From Streptomyces sp. XD-27 (GTDB lineage Bacteria > Actinomycetota > Actinomycetes > Streptomycetales > Streptomycetaceae): a DNA stretch of 64,000 nt. Positions 1-7,986 of the stretch are shown here, in pieces. The translations under genes were made by a program, and so were the position numbers. The notes beneath the pieces are model-generated. The model searched no databases, had not been told where the DNA came from, and saw only the letters and a program-made list of their open reading frames with translations. Position 1 is the first letter of the stretch, and the number at the start of each line of letters is the position of its first letter. The stretch spans positions 3,224,001 through 3,288,000 of the forward strand of contig NZ_CP130713.1 of assembly GCF_030553055.1 (NCBI RefSeq), given 5' to 3'.

Positions 1-554
1 GCGAACAGCGGCCGGACCTGATCGTGCTGGATGTGATGCTGCCCGGCATCGACGGCTTCGAGGTGTGCCGCCGCATCCGGCGCACCGACCAGCTGCCGAT
101 CATCCTGCTCACCGCGCGCAGCGACGACATCGACGTCGTGGTGGGCCTGGAGTCGGGCGCCGACGACTATGTGGTCAAGCCGGTGCAGGGCCGGGTGCTG
201 GACGCCCGGATCCGCGCCGTGCTGCGCCGCGGCGAGCGGGAGGCCAACGACTCCGCGGCGTTCGGCAGCCTGGTGATCGACCGCTCCGCGATGACCGTCA
301 CCAAGAACGGGGAGGACCTCCAGCTCACGCCGACCGAGCTGCGACTCCTCCTGGAGCTCAGCCGCCGCCCCGGGCAGGCCCTGTCCCGGCAGCAGCTGTT
401 GCGGCTGGTGTGGGAGCACGACTATCTGGGCGACTCCCGGCTGGTGGACGCCTGCGTCCAGCGGCTGCGCGCCAAGGTGGAGGACGTGCCGTCCTCGCCG
501 ACACTGATCCGTACGGTGCGCGGCGTCGGCTACCGGCTGGACACCCCGCAATGA
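1..554 (+). CDS. afsQ1: AfsQ1 response regulator (5' end outside window)
   Basis: OmpR/PhoB-type response regulator of the AfsQ1/AfsQ2 system, which in S. coelicolor controls antibiotic production and nitrogen-related genes. The window opens inside the receiver domain; the frame is open from base 3 and gives the last 183 residues. The phospho-acceptor Asp lies in VLDVMLPG (bases 30-32), the switch Thr in ILLTAR and the conserved Lys in DDYVVKPVQG. The C-terminal winged helix has the usual TPTELRLLLEL, SRQQLLRLVW and RTVRGVGYRL segments. I recognise the sequence as nearly the same as S. coelicolor AfsQ1. Its TGA overlaps an ATG (ATGA, 551-554) that is probably the real afsQ2 start, so the two are translationally coupled. 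The promoter and start are not in the window. Confidence 0.96.
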   Translation, partial: EQRPDLIVLDVMLPGIDGFEVCRRIRRTDQLPIILLTARSDDIDVVVGLESGADDYVVKPVQGRVLDARIRAVLRRGEREANDSAAFGSLVIDRSAMTVTKNGEDLQLTPTELRLLLELSRRPGQALSRQQLLRLVWEHDYLGDSRLVDACVQRLRAKVEDVPSSPTLIRTVRGVGYRLDTPQ

Positions 555-606
555 CGACGAACCCGGCCGGCGCGGCGGCCCGCCACCTGGGCGGGGAAGG
601 CAACCG

Positions 607-2166
607 TTGAGCGCCGAGAACGAAGAACCCGGCCGCACCCGCGGCTGGGCGGCGGGCCTGCTGCGCTGGCTGAGTCTGCGGCTGCGGCTGATGCTCGTCT
701 TCGCGCTGGTGGCGCTGGTCGCCGCGGTGTCCGCCTCCGGCATCGCGTACTGGCTCAACCGCGACGCCGTGCTGACCCGTACCCAGGACGCGGCGCTGGA
801 CGAGTTCCACAAGTCGCTGAAGGACACCACCGGGGCGCTGCCGCGGGTGCCCTCGTGCCCGGACCTCCAGGGCGCCGCGCACCGCATGGCCGACAACACG
901 CAGAAGTACCACGTCCTGCTGCTCTCCCCGACGCAGGGGCCCGGGACCTGCCCGGCGGCCTCCGCCCCGGAGCTGTTCACGCTGGACGTGGTGCCCAAGA
1001 CGCTGCGGACCGCGGTGAACGAGAAGCGCGCGGTCGACGGCGCCAACAGCGCCCCGTACCACCTGTACTGGCAGCGGATCACCAAGGACGACACGCCGTA
1101 CCTGGTGGCCGGCGCCAAGGTGATCGGCGGCGGCCCGACCGCGTACATGCTCAAGTCGCTGGAGCCCGAACGGCAGGACCTGAACTCGCTGGCCTGGTCG
1201 CTGGGGATCGCCACCGCGCTGGCGCTGATCGGCTCCGCGCTGCTGGCGCAGGCAGCCGCGGCCACGGTGCTGCGGCCGGTGCACCGGCTGGCCGAGGCCG
1301 CCCAGCGGTGGGGCGACGGCAAGCTGGAGACCCGGCTGGAGGTCTCCGGCTCCGACGAGCTGGCCAATCTGTCCCGGATATTCAACCGGACCGCGGAGCG
1401 GCTGGAGAAGCGGGTCGAGGAGCTGAGCGCGCGGGAGGCGTCCAGCCGCCGCTTCGTCGCCGACATGTCGCACGAGCTGCGCACCCCGCTGACCGCCATC
1501 ACCGCCGTCACGGAGGTGCTGGAGGAGGAGGCCGACGCGCTCGACCCGATGATCGCCCCCGCGGTGCAGCTGGTGGTCAGCGAGACCCGGCGGCTGAACG
1601 ACCTGGTGGAGAACCTGATGGAGGTGACCCGCTTCGACGCGGGCACCGCCCGGCTGGTGCTGGACGACGTCGACGTGGCGGACCAGGTCACGGCCTGCAT
1701 CGACGCGCGGGCCTGGCTGGACGCGGTGGAACTGGACGCCGAACGCGGGATCATGGCCCGGCTGGACCCGCGGCGGCTGGACGTCATCCTCGCCAACCTC
1801 ATCGGGAACGCGCTCAAGCACGGCGGCTCGCCGGTACGGGTCTCGGTGCGCACCGGGGAGGACGAGCTGCTGATCAAGGTGCGGGACCACGGCCCCGGCA
1901 TCCCGGAGGACGTGCTGCCGCACGTCTTCGACCGCTTCTACAAGGCGAGCGCGTCCCGGCCCCGCTCGGAGGGCAGCGGGCTCGGGCTGTCGATCGCCCT
2001 GGAGAACGCGCACATCCACGGCGGTGAGATCACGGCCGCGAACTCGCCCGACGGCGGCGCGGTCTTCACCCTGCGGCTGCCGCGCGGCTCCTCACCGGCC
2101 GTCGGCAACGGGGACACCGACCCCGGGGACGCGGGCGACGACGACGGCAAGGAGGACCCGCGATGA
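607..2166 (+). CDS. afsQ2: AfsQ2 sensor histidine kinase (N-terminus probably frameshifted)
   Basis: Membrane histidine kinase partner of AfsQ1. The uninterrupted frame starts at TTG 607 (519 aa), with GGAAGG 6 bases before it. TM1 is near residues 25-48, followed by an extracytoplasmic sensor region of about 145 residues, TM2 near 197-218, a HAMP segment, the H-box FVADMSHELRTPL (His about 289), the N-box NLIGNALKHG and the G-boxes DHGPGIPEDV and GSGLGLSIA. However, an ATG at 551 overlapping the afsQ1 stop opens a frame (MTTNPAGAAARHLGG) that ends exactly at 608-610. Adding one G to the G4 run at 593-596 would join it to the kinase, giving 538 aa, close to the roughly 535 aa I recall for S. 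coelicolor AfsQ2. So 551 is the likelier true start. The 3' end overlaps the next gene by ATGA. Confidence 0.93.
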   Translation: MSAENEEPGRTRGWAAGLLRWLSLRLRLMLVFALVALVAAVSASGIAYWLNRDAVLTRTQDAALDEFHKSLKDTTGALPRVPSCPDLQGAAHRMADNTQKYHVLLLSPTQGPGTCPAASAPELFTLDVVPKTLRTAVNEKRAVDGANSAPYHLYWQRITKDDTPYLVAGAKVIGGGPTAYMLKSLEPERQDLNSLAWSLGIATALALIGSALLAQAAAATVLRPVHRLAEAAQRWGDGKLETRLEVSGSDELANLSRIFNRTAERLEKRVEELSAREASSRRFVADMSHELRTPLTAITAVTEVLEEEADALDPMIAPAVQLVVSETRRLNDLVENLMEVTRFDAGTARLVLDDVDVADQVTACIDARAWLDAVELDAERGIMARLDPRRLDVILANLIGNALKHGGSPVRVSVRTGEDELLIKVRDHGPGIPEDVLPHVFDRFYKASASRPRSEGSGLGLSIALENAHIHGGEITAANSPDGGAVFTLRLPRGSSPAVGNGDTDPGDAGDDDGKEDPR

Positions 2167-2777
2167 GCCTTCGGCGGCGGCGACCTGCCGCGACCGGCAT
2201 GGCGCTGGGGGCGCTGGCCCTGCTGCTCGCCGGGTGCGGCATCCGCGGGACGTCGGTGCCCGTCGACGCCGGGGCGGCACCCTCCCGGGTGTCGTGCGAG
2301 ACCCCGGCCGAGGACCGCTCCACGCACCAGGCGGGGGCCGTCCCCGTGACGGTGTTCCTGGTGTGCGCCTCGCAGCTGCACACCGTGCAGCGCAGCTCCC
2401 GCAACGCCGACGCGTACGCGGCCGACGAGCCCCTGCGGGCCGCCCGCGACCTGCTCGAACAGCTCCAGGAGCAGCCGTCGGCAGCGGAGGCGGAGGCGGG
2501 GTTCGACACCCAGGTGCGGGAGGACCTCGAGGTGTCGGGGCCCGCCGAGGGCGACCCGGCCCGCACCCTGCGGCTGAGCCTGCCGCCCGCCGACCTGCCG
2601 GCGGCGGCGCTGGCGCAGGTGGTGTGCACGTTCGCGGGCTCGGCGGCGTCCGGCGGGCAGCACGAGGTGCTGCTGAGCGGGCCCGACCGCGAGGAACCGG
2701 TGCAGCGCTACGAGTGCAGCGCGCACCTGCGGGACCACCCGGAGAAGGCGTTCGTCTCCGGCATGCCGGTCGGCTGA
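2163..2777 (+). CDS. AfsQ-operon lipoprotein
   Basis: Predicted lipoprotein of 204 aa, third gene of the afsQ operon (ATGA overlap with afsQ2). The N-terminus has an Arg-rich stretch, a hydrophobic segment and the lipobox LLLAGCG, so the mature protein should be anchored outside the membrane at Cys near residue 21. The body holds two Cys (CETPAED and VFLVCASQL) and ends near ECSAHLRDHPE. I do not assign it to an enzyme family; a lipoprotein follows afsQ2 in S. coelicolor too. Its position after a sensor kinase suggests a role in signal detection or envelope stress, but this is inference. No terminator with a T-tract is visible before the next gene. Confidence 0.85.
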   Translation: MSLRRRRPAATGMALGALALLLAGCGIRGTSVPVDAGAAPSRVSCETPAEDRSTHQAGAVPVTVFLVCASQLHTVQRSSRNADAYAADEPLRAARDLLEQLQEQPSAAEAEAGFDTQVREDLEVSGPAEGDPARTLRLSLPPADLPAAALAQVVCTFAGSAASGGQHEVLLSGPDREEPVQRYECSAHLRDHPEKAFVSGMPVG

Positions 2778-2865
2778 GCCCGCGCTCCGCGGGCGGACCC
2801 GTCGGTAACCGGGTTCTGACCAGCGTGCTGGATACGGAACCGAGGGCCCCGCGGCGCGCGTCTGG

Positions 2866-3579
2866 ATGGGCGTGCAGGGTCATGGTTCCGGCCGTACGGC
2901 CGCATTGCGCTTCCGCGCCGCGGGGTTCGCCCTCCTCCTCGCGCACCTCGCGTTCGTGTGCTGGCTGACCCTGCGCCCGCTCACCGCGCCGTGGGTGTCG
3001 GCATCGACGCTGGAGCCGCTGGCCTCGATCCGCGCCGACCTGGCGCTCGGGCCGTGGCAGGCGACCCGCAGCATCGGCGGCGCACTGCTGCTGCTGACCC
3101 CGCTGGGCGTGCTGCTGCCGCTGGCCGGGGGCCGGGCGGACGCCGGTACGGTCACCTCGATGGCGCGCACCGTGTTCACCGGCGCGATGACGTCGCTGGC
3201 GCTGGAGTTGGCGCGGAGCTGGACCACCGGCCAGATGATCAACGCGGACGCGGTGCTGCTCAACACGGTCGGGGTGGCGGTGGCGCACCTGACGGTGGTC
3301 CCGGCCGTACGGGCCCGGCTCCGCCGCCGAGCCGAGCACACGCGCCGTCGAACTCCCCCAGGCTCTGTCCGGGGGAGTTCGGCGTCCGGGGTCCGCGGCG
3401 GAGCCGCGGCTACTCCGACTTCTCCGGCTTCTTCTCCGGCGTCTCCGGCCTCTCCGGCTTCTTCTCCGGGGCCTCGGACTTCTTCGGCGGCTCGGGCTTC
3501 TTCTCCGGGCTCCCGGACTTCTCCGGCGTCCCGGACTTCCCCGGGCTCCCGGACTTCCCCGGCTGCGCGGGCTTCCTGA
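2866..3579 (+). CDS. VanZ-family membrane protein
   Basis: VanZ-like integral membrane protein, 237 aa as read. Hydrophobic segments at about residues 18-38, 65-87, 100-120 and 125-145 and the motif NADAVLLNTVGVAVAH fit the VanZ fold (the gene named for low-level teicoplanin resistance; the biochemical role is unknown). After residue about 165 the sequence becomes an Ala/Ser/Pro-rich tail (TSPASSPASPAS and similar) that is the antisense of the low-complexity end of the facing gene, with which it overlaps by 170 bp (3410-3579). The hairpin at 3349-3381 also lies inside this tail, so the functional protein may end near residue 165. ATG 2866 is the first plausible start; the ribosome-binding site is weak. 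Confidence 0.75.
   Translation: MGVQGHGSGRTAALRFRAAGFALLLAHLAFVCWLTLRPLTAPWVSASTLEPLASIRADLALGPWQATRSIGGALLLLTPLGVLLPLAGGRADAGTVTSMARTVFTGAMTSLALELARSWTTGQMINADAVLLNTVGVAVAHLTVVPAVRARLRRRAEHTRRRTPPGSVRGSSASGVRGGAAATPTSPASSPASPASPASSPGPRTSSAARASSPGSRTSPASRTSPGSRTSPAARAS
3349..3381. terminator. 11-bp stem-loop between convergent genes
   Basis: Perfect inverted repeat: CGAACTCCCCC at 3349-3359 and GGGGGAGTTCG at 3371-3381, with an 11-base loop. It lies just beyond the stop of the minus-strand lipoprotein gene and is likely its terminator. It has no T-tract, as is common in Streptomyces. A second small palindrome, CCGCGGC/GCCGCGG, follows near 3390-3406. Confidence 0.55.
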
Positions 3580-4258
3580 GCTTCTCCAGCTTCGCGAGCT
3601 GCCGTTCGACGACGTGCTCGGGCACCTTGAAGCCCTTGCCGTAGTCCCTGAGGTCGAAGCCCGCGAACAGGGCGACGGTCCGGTCCGAGCGCACTGCCAC
3701 GAAGTTCATCACGATCTTGTCGCCCTGGGACGTGGCCGCCATGCTGTAGGCGACCGCGTCGTCACCAAAGGACGGCGCCTTCTCCGCATGGACCTTGGTG
3801 TACCGGGTCGTGGCCTTCTTGAGGGTGGCCTCGAAGCCCGAACGGCAGTCGGCGAGGGCCGCCTCGATGTCGCCGATGAGGCTCTTGGCGCGCTTGGCGG
3901 AGTACGAGCTGAGGCTGACCGAGACGCCCTTCGCAGGGTCGGCGGTCTTGTTGACGCCGCGGGCGACGGTGTCCTTCGCGTCCGGGCTCGGCTTGTCGCC
4001 GGTGGCGTGGGCGAGCGGCCGGCACTCGGGCCTGTCGGCCTCCGGCTGCCCGCTGGACCAGTTGTCGGCCTTGCCGGCGGTGACCGTGTAGCCGGTGAGG
4101 TCCTTCGTGACCAGGGCGTACGGCTCCAGTGGGGACCGGCCCTTGGCGTCGTCCCCGTCAGAGCCGCCGCAGGCGGTGGTGAGCCCGAGGGCCGACAGGG
4201 TCACCAGTGCCGCCAGGGCCGCTCTGCGCGGCCCGCTCATCCGCTTGTCCGTGTCCAT
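3410..4258 (-). CDS. Secreted lipoprotein with charged Pro/Lys/Glu tail
   Basis: Predicted lipoprotein, 282 aa, of unknown function. ATG at 4258 is preferred to an in-frame TTG at 4264; another ATG lies 6 codons in. A twin-Arg-like stretch (SGPRRAAL), a hydrophobic core and the lipobox LTTACGG give a lipid-anchored extracellular protein. The body, about residues 45-210, is a globular domain with the segments KDLTGYTVTAGKADNW and DDAVAYSMAA, resembling the sensor-type lipoproteins common in Streptomyces. From about residue 225 the sequence is a repeated tail of KSGSPEKSGTPEK and KKPEPPKK type, which may reach into the peptidoglycan. The 3' end overlaps the VanZ-like gene. Its promoter should lie in 4259-4409. 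Confidence 0.75.
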   Translation of the reverse strand: MDTDKRMSGPRRAALAALVTLSALGLTTACGGSDGDDAKGRSPLEPYALVTKDLTGYTVTAGKADNWSSGQPEADRPECRPLAHATGDKPSPDAKDTVARGVNKTADPAKGVSVSLSSYSAKRAKSLIGDIEAALADCRSGFEATLKKATTRYTKVHAEKAPSFGDDAVAYSMAATSQGDKIVMNFVAVRSDRTVALFAGFDLRDYGKGFKVPEHVVERQLAKLEKLRKPAQPGKSGSPGKSGTPEKSGSPEKKPEPPKKSEAPEKKPERPETPEKKPEKSE

Positions 4259-4409
4259 GAACAACTCTGTTCACCCTGTCGATCGTCGCCGTACCGCGCC
4301 GGACCGCGCCGCGCGCCGTACCGACCTGCGATGTTGACATATGGCAGGTGGGCCGCACACCCGGTCGCGGGTGTGGGACCCACCACGTGGTCACCGTGTC
4401 CGGGGCTGC

Positions 4410-4745
4410 TCAAAGCCCGAGGGGGCCGCCGGGTCCGGCCGGGAGATTGAAGCCGGTGACCGACACGACCTTGTTGAGGCTGGGCGCGAGACCGCCCAGC
4501 AGTCCCCGGTTCACCTGCGCCTGCGACTGCTGGAGCGGGCCCGACGCCTTGTCCATCAGCGGGCCGGGGGCCGCCTTCTGCATCACCGTGCCGACGGCCT
4601 GGTTGGTGGCGGCGGGCGAGAGCGCTCCGGTCGCGGGCCGGGTGACGTCACCGGCGCCGAGCGCGGAGGCCGAACCGGACCCGGCGGCGACCGCCGCGGC
4701 ACCGAGCGCAAGCACACCGAGGCTCTTGATGGTTCCCTGCTTCAT
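4410..4745 (-). CDS. Small secreted Ala/Gly-rich protein
   Basis: Secreted protein of 111 aa. The start at ATG 4745 is chosen because AAGGAC lies 10 bases upstream and a standard signal peptide begins there (MKQGTIKSLGVLALGAAAVA, cleavage probably after ASA near residue 28). The mature part is about 83 residues, with no Cys and no recognisable domain: ATNQAVGTVMQKAAPGPLMDKASGP, then a hydrophobic stretch around GLLGGLAPSLNKVV. Small secreted proteins of this kind are common next to add in Streptomyces, but I know of no function. A strong terminator separates it from add, so it should have its own promoter in 4746-4821. Confidence 0.72.
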   Translation of the reverse strand: MKQGTIKSLGVLALGAAAVAAGSGSASALGAGDVTRPATGALSPAATNQAVGTVMQKAAPGPLMDKASGPLQQSQAQVNRGLLGGLAPSLNKVVSVTGFNLPAGPGGPLGL

Positions 4746-4821
4746 ATGAATTCTGTCCTTGATAGGGATCTTGAGCGGCATCGCACAAATTGCCAGGCTT
4801 TTGTCCCCGTCGCAAACATCG

Positions 4822-4860
4822 AAACGGCCGGGAGTTTCCTCCCGGCCGTTTTTTCTTTTT
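4822..4860. terminator. Bidirectional rho-independent terminator after add
   Basis: A 13-bp perfect stem (4822-4834 and 4839-4851, loop TTTC) is flanked on the plus strand by a T-rich tract (TTTTTTCTTTTT, 4849-4860). It lies 9 bases past the add stop. On the minus strand the stem is followed by TTT, so it can end transcription from add; the T-tract would also stop plus-strand transcription. Confidence 0.8.
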
Positions 4861-4868
4861 AACGGCAA

Positions 4869-6047
4869 TCAGCCCTGCTCAGGGGCAGATCCGCTGGTCA
4901 TCGGGGATGCCGCGGCCGTCTGCCGGAACAGCCATTCGGACTTCAGCTCGGCATATCCGGGCTTGATGACGTCATTGATCATGGCCAGACGTTCGCCGAA
5001 TGGAATGAATGCGGATTTCATCGCATTGACGGTGAACCACTGCATGTCGTCGAGCGTGTAGGCGAACGTCGAGACCAGGTGCTCGAATTCCTGGCTCATG
5101 CTCGTGCCGCTCATCAGCCGGTTGTCGGTATTCACCGTGATCCGGAAGTGCAGCCGGCGCAGCAGGCCGATGGGGTGTTCGGCGTACGAAGTGGCCGCGC
5201 CCGTCTGGAGGTTGGAGGTGGGGCACATCTCCAGCGGGATGCGCTTGTCGCGGACGTAGTTCGCCAGCCGGCCCAGCCGGACCGTGCCGTCCTCGGCGAC
5301 CTCGATGTCGTCGATGATGCGGACGCCGTGGCCGAGCCGGTCGGCGCCGCACCACTGGAGCGCCTGCCAGATGGACGGCAGGCCGAACGCCTCGCCCGCG
5401 TGGATGGTGAAGTGGTTGTTCTCCCGCTTGAGGTACTCGAACGCGTCCAGGTGGCGGGTGGGTGGGAAGCCCGCCTCGGCGCCCGCGATGTCGAAGCCGA
5501 CGACGCCCAGGTCGCGGTAGCGGTTGGCCAGTTCGGCGATCTCCAGGGCGCGGGCGGCGTGCCGCATGGCGGTGAGCAGCGCGCCCACCCGGATGCGGTG
5601 GCCGTTCGCCTTGGCCCGCCGCTCGCCCTCGCGGAAGCCCTCGTTGACCGCCTCGACCACCTGCTCCAGGGTCAGGCCGGCCTCCAGGTGCTGCTCGGGG
5701 GCGTATCGCACCTCGGCGTAGACGACCCCGTCCGCGGCGAGGTCCTCGGCACACTCGGCGGCGACCCGCACCAGGGCTTCACGGGTCTGCATGACGGCGC
5801 AGGTGTGCGAGAAGGTCTCGAGGTAGCGCTCCAGCGATCCGGAGTCGGCGGCCTCGCGGAACCAGACGCCGAGCTTCTCCGGGTCGGTCTCCGGCAGGGC
5901 GTCGTAGCCGACCGCGCGAGCCAGGTCGACGATCGTGCCGGGGCGGAGCCCGCCGTCGAGGTGGTCGTGGAGCAGCACCTTGGGGGCGCGGCGGATCTGT
6001 TCCGGGGTGGGGCGTTCCGTGGGGAGTTCGATGTTCTCGCTCGTCAT
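4869..6047 (-). CDS. add: Adenosine deaminase
   Basis: Cytoplasmic zinc enzyme that converts adenosine and deoxyadenosine to inosine and deoxyinosine; 392 aa. All the metal and catalytic motifs are present in order: HDHLDGG (HxH zinc ligands, residues about 26-32), [22 protein letters not shown] (His ligand and catalytic Glu), DRLGHGVRI (catalytic His) and [11 protein letters not shown] (Asp pair). The start at ATG 6047 (MTSENIEL) follows the usual length of the family. GGAG is immediately adjacent, so the true ribosome-binding site is not obvious and leaderless expression is possible. The palindrome CTACGCGCGTAG lies 17 bases upstream and is echoed before the nucleoside transporter gene, which suggests shared control. 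Confidence 0.95.
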   Translation of the reverse strand: MTSENIELPTERPTPEQIRRAPKVLLHDHLDGGLRPGTIVDLARAVGYDALPETDPEKLGVWFREAADSGSLERYLETFSHTCAVMQTREALVRVAAECAEDLAADGVVYAEVRYAPEQHLEAGLTLEQVVEAVNEGFREGERRAKANGHRIRVGALLTAMRHAARALEIAELANRYRDLGVVGFDIAGAEAGFPPTRHLDAFEYLKRENNHFTIHAGEAFGLPSIWQALQWCGADRLGHGVRIIDDIEVAEDGTVRLGRLANYVRDKRIPLEMCPTSNLQTGAATSYAEHPIGLLRRLHFRITVNTDNRLMSGTSMSQEFEHLVSTFAYTLDDMQWFTVNAMKSAFIPFGERLAMINDVIKPGYAELKSEWLFRQTAAASPMTSGSAPEQG

Positions 6048-6063
6048 CTCCGCACCATAGCCC

Positions 6064-6077
6064 CTACGCGCGTAGAT
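6064..6077. promoter_or_regulatory. Palindromic candidate operator upstream of add
   Basis: CTACGCGCGTAG (6064-6075) is a perfect 12-bp palindrome with a central CG, followed by AT. A 12-of-14 match, TAACGCGCGTAGAT, occurs upstream of the BMP lipoprotein gene (about 21391-21404), and the core CGCGCGTA recurs before deoA. This fits the operator of a nucleoside-responsive, possibly LacI-type, repressor. The regulator is not identified in the window. Confidence 0.5.
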
Positions 6078-6150
6078 CGCTCGTGAACGATACGCAACAG
6101 TGACCACAACGCGGGGTGGAGTACACCCGTGTGTCTGCCATCGTGTCGCC

Positions 6151-6912
6151 ATGGGTCAGCAAACGTTGCCGGAACGGGAAGCCCGACTGGGACGTCCGAT
6201 GGGCGCGGCGGCCGGTGGCCGCACCACGCACGGCGTGGTGCTGGTGCTGCCGGGCGGGGCCGCCGAGGGGACCCGGCGGGGCTCCTGGCTGGCCGCGATG
6301 AGCGCGCGCCCGCTGGCGCGCGAGCTCGTCAGGGCGGGCGCCGCCGACGGGCTGACCGCCCATGTCGTCCGCTACCGCTACCAGGGCTGGAACGGTTCGG
6401 CGGCGCACCCGGTGGTGGACGCGGGCTGGGCGGCCGACGAGGTCGTACGGCGCTACGGCGACATTCCGGTGTGCCTGGCGGGCCGCGGCATCGGCGCCCG
6501 CGCCGCGCTGCGCGCCGCGGGACACCCGGCCGTCGCCTCCGTGTTGGCGCTGGCGCCGTGGATCCCCGAGCGGGAGGCGGTCCTGGACCCCGACCCGGTC
6601 AAGCAGCTGGTCGGCCGGCAGGTGCTCATCGTGCACGGCACGGACGACGAACGGACCACCCCCGACCTGTCCTACCGGTTCGCGGAGCGGGCGAAGAAGG
6701 CCAACCGGGACGTGTGTCGGTTCGAGGTGCACACCGAGGACCACTCCTTCGGGGCGCGGATGCGGGAAGTGCTGGCCCTGTCCACCGACTTCGCCCTCGG
6801 CTCCCTCTTCGGGCACGGCTTCTCGCGCCCGCTCACCGACGCGCTGGCGGCGCCGCCGCCGCTGGGCCTGCGGATGCCCCTGGCGGCGGGCTTCGGCCGT
6901 ACGAACCGCTGA
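6151..6912 (+). CDS. Alpha/beta-hydrolase-fold protein lacking the nucleophile Ser
   Basis: Protein of 253 aa with an alpha/beta-hydrolase fold: [14 protein letters not shown] at residues about 18-31 (oxyanion loop region), [12 protein letters not shown], the nucleophile-elbow strand [14 protein letters not shown], the acid-loop strand [14 protein letters not shown] and a late His in EDHSFGARM. The elbow reads GRGIG where active members have G-x-S-x-G, so the nucleophilic serine is replaced by glycine. It may be a non-catalytic scaffold or use another mechanism. ATG 6151 is chosen; an in-frame GTG at 6100 is possible, and neither has a strong ribosome-binding site. It is divergent from add across about 100 bp. 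Confidence 0.75.
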   Translation: MGQQTLPEREARLGRPMGAAAGGRTTHGVVLVLPGGAAEGTRRGSWLAAMSARPLARELVRAGAADGLTAHVVRYRYQGWNGSAAHPVVDAGWAADEVVRRYGDIPVCLAGRGIGARAALRAAGHPAVASVLALAPWIPEREAVLDPDPVKQLVGRQVLIVHGTDDERTTPDLSYRFAERAKKANRDVCRFEVHTEDHSFGARMREVLALSTDFALGSLFGHGFSRPLTDALAAPPPLGLRMPLAAGFGRTNR

Positions 6913-6939
6913 CCGGTCGGCGGACCGGAGGACCGTCGG

Positions 6940-7860
6940 TCAGGCCAGCAGGCGGCCCCGTTGGGCCAGCAGAAAGCGCTTGAACGCGGCCACCGGGGGC
7001 GTGTCCGGGTGGCCCTCCAGCCACGCCACGCCGATCTCCCGGACCGCGCGCGGCGCGGTGACGGTGAGCTCGGCGACGCCCGGCCGCGGCACCGCCGGGG
7101 GCGGCAGGAGGGCGACGCCGAGACCGGCGGCGACCAGGCCGCGCAGGGTCTCCGCCTCCTCGCCCTCGAAGGCGACCCGCGGGGTGAACCCGGCCTCCGC
7201 GCACAGCGCGTCGGTGATCCGGCGCAGCCCGAAGCCCGGCTCCAGGGTGACGAACAGTTCGGCCGACGCCTCGGCCAGCCGCACGCGCTTGCGCCGGGCG
7301 AGCCGGTGGTCGTCGGGGACGACCAGCCGCAGCCGCTGCTCGTCCAGCCGGCGGGCGACCAGGTCGGGGGCGTCCGGGACCGGCGAGGTCAGGCACAGGT
7401 CCAGCTCCCCGGCGCGCAGCCGGTCGATCATCGCCTCGCCGTAGTTCTGGACGAGTTGGAAGCGGACGCGGGGGTGCTCGACGCGGAAGGCGCGGATCAG
7501 TCCGGGTACGGTCTCGGTGCCGAGGGTGTGCAGGAAGCCGAAGGCGACCTTGCCGCCCGCCGGGTCGGCGTCGGCCCGCACCGATTCGGCGGCGCGCTCC
7601 ACCTCCGCCAGCGCGCGCTCGGTGGAGAGCAGGAAGGTGCGGCCCGCCGGGGTGAGCGCGACCGCGCGGCCGCGCCGGGCGAACAGCGCGACGCCCAGGT
7701 CCTGTTCGAGCCGGGCCATGGCGCGGCTGAGGGTGGACTGCGGTACGCCGAGTTCCTGCGCGGCGCGCGTGACGTGCTCGTGGCGGGCGACGGCGGCGAA
7801 CTGCGCCAGGCGCGGCGCCAGCTCGGCCGCCCACGATCCGTGCTCGGCGTCGACTGTCAC
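6940..7860 (-). CDS. LysR-family transcriptional regulator
   Basis: LysR-type regulator, 306 aa. The N-terminal winged helix-turn-helix (about residues 12-70) includes LAQFAAVARHEHVTRAAQELGV and STLSRAMARLEQDLGVALF. The effector-binding domain runs from GKVAFGFLHTLGTETVPGLI to the end, with DLCLTSPVP and GLGVALLPPPAVP typical of the family. GTG 7860 is used; a GTG at 7893 in the same frame has an AGAGG upstream and could be the start instead. It faces the MFS transporter gene across a short gap holding a perfect inverted repeat, the standard layout for a LysR protein that controls its divergent neighbour and itself. Confidence 0.88.
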   Translation of the reverse strand: MTVDAEHGSWAAELAPRLAQFAAVARHEHVTRAAQELGVPQSTLSRAMARLEQDLGVALFARRGRAVALTPAGRTFLLSTERALAEVERAAESVRADADPAGGKVAFGFLHTLGTETVPGLIRAFRVEHPRVRFQLVQNYGEAMIDRLRAGELDLCLTSPVPDAPDLVARRLDEQRLRLVVPDDHRLARRKRVRLAEASAELFVTLEPGFGLRRITDALCAEAGFTPRVAFEGEEAETLRGLVAAGLGVALLPPPAVPRPGVAELTVTAPRAVREIGVAWLEGHPDTPPVAAFKRFLLAQRGRLLA

Positions 7861-7914
7861 CGCGGTGTCTTTTTCGTTGCGGACGCGTGACACCGACCGC
7901 GCTGACCTCTGCTC

Positions 7915-7928
7915 ATGCTGCACAGCAT
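7915..7928. promoter_or_regulatory. Candidate LysR operator
   Basis: ATGCTG-CA-CAGCAT is a perfect inverted repeat between the divergent LysR and MFS genes. LysR proteins bind dyads at such places; assignment to this regulator rests on position only. Confidence 0.45.
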
Positions 7929-7986
7929 CGATTATGGACGTTCTGTGCATTGGACGCATGAGACGGACCGTACATACATTCGTGGC

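Noticed and set aside
358..2019. Long minus-strand open frame (553 codons) antisense to afsQ2
   Set aside because: Arg/Gly/Pro-rich shadow of a real gene in high-GC DNA; no motifs, no ribosome-binding site.
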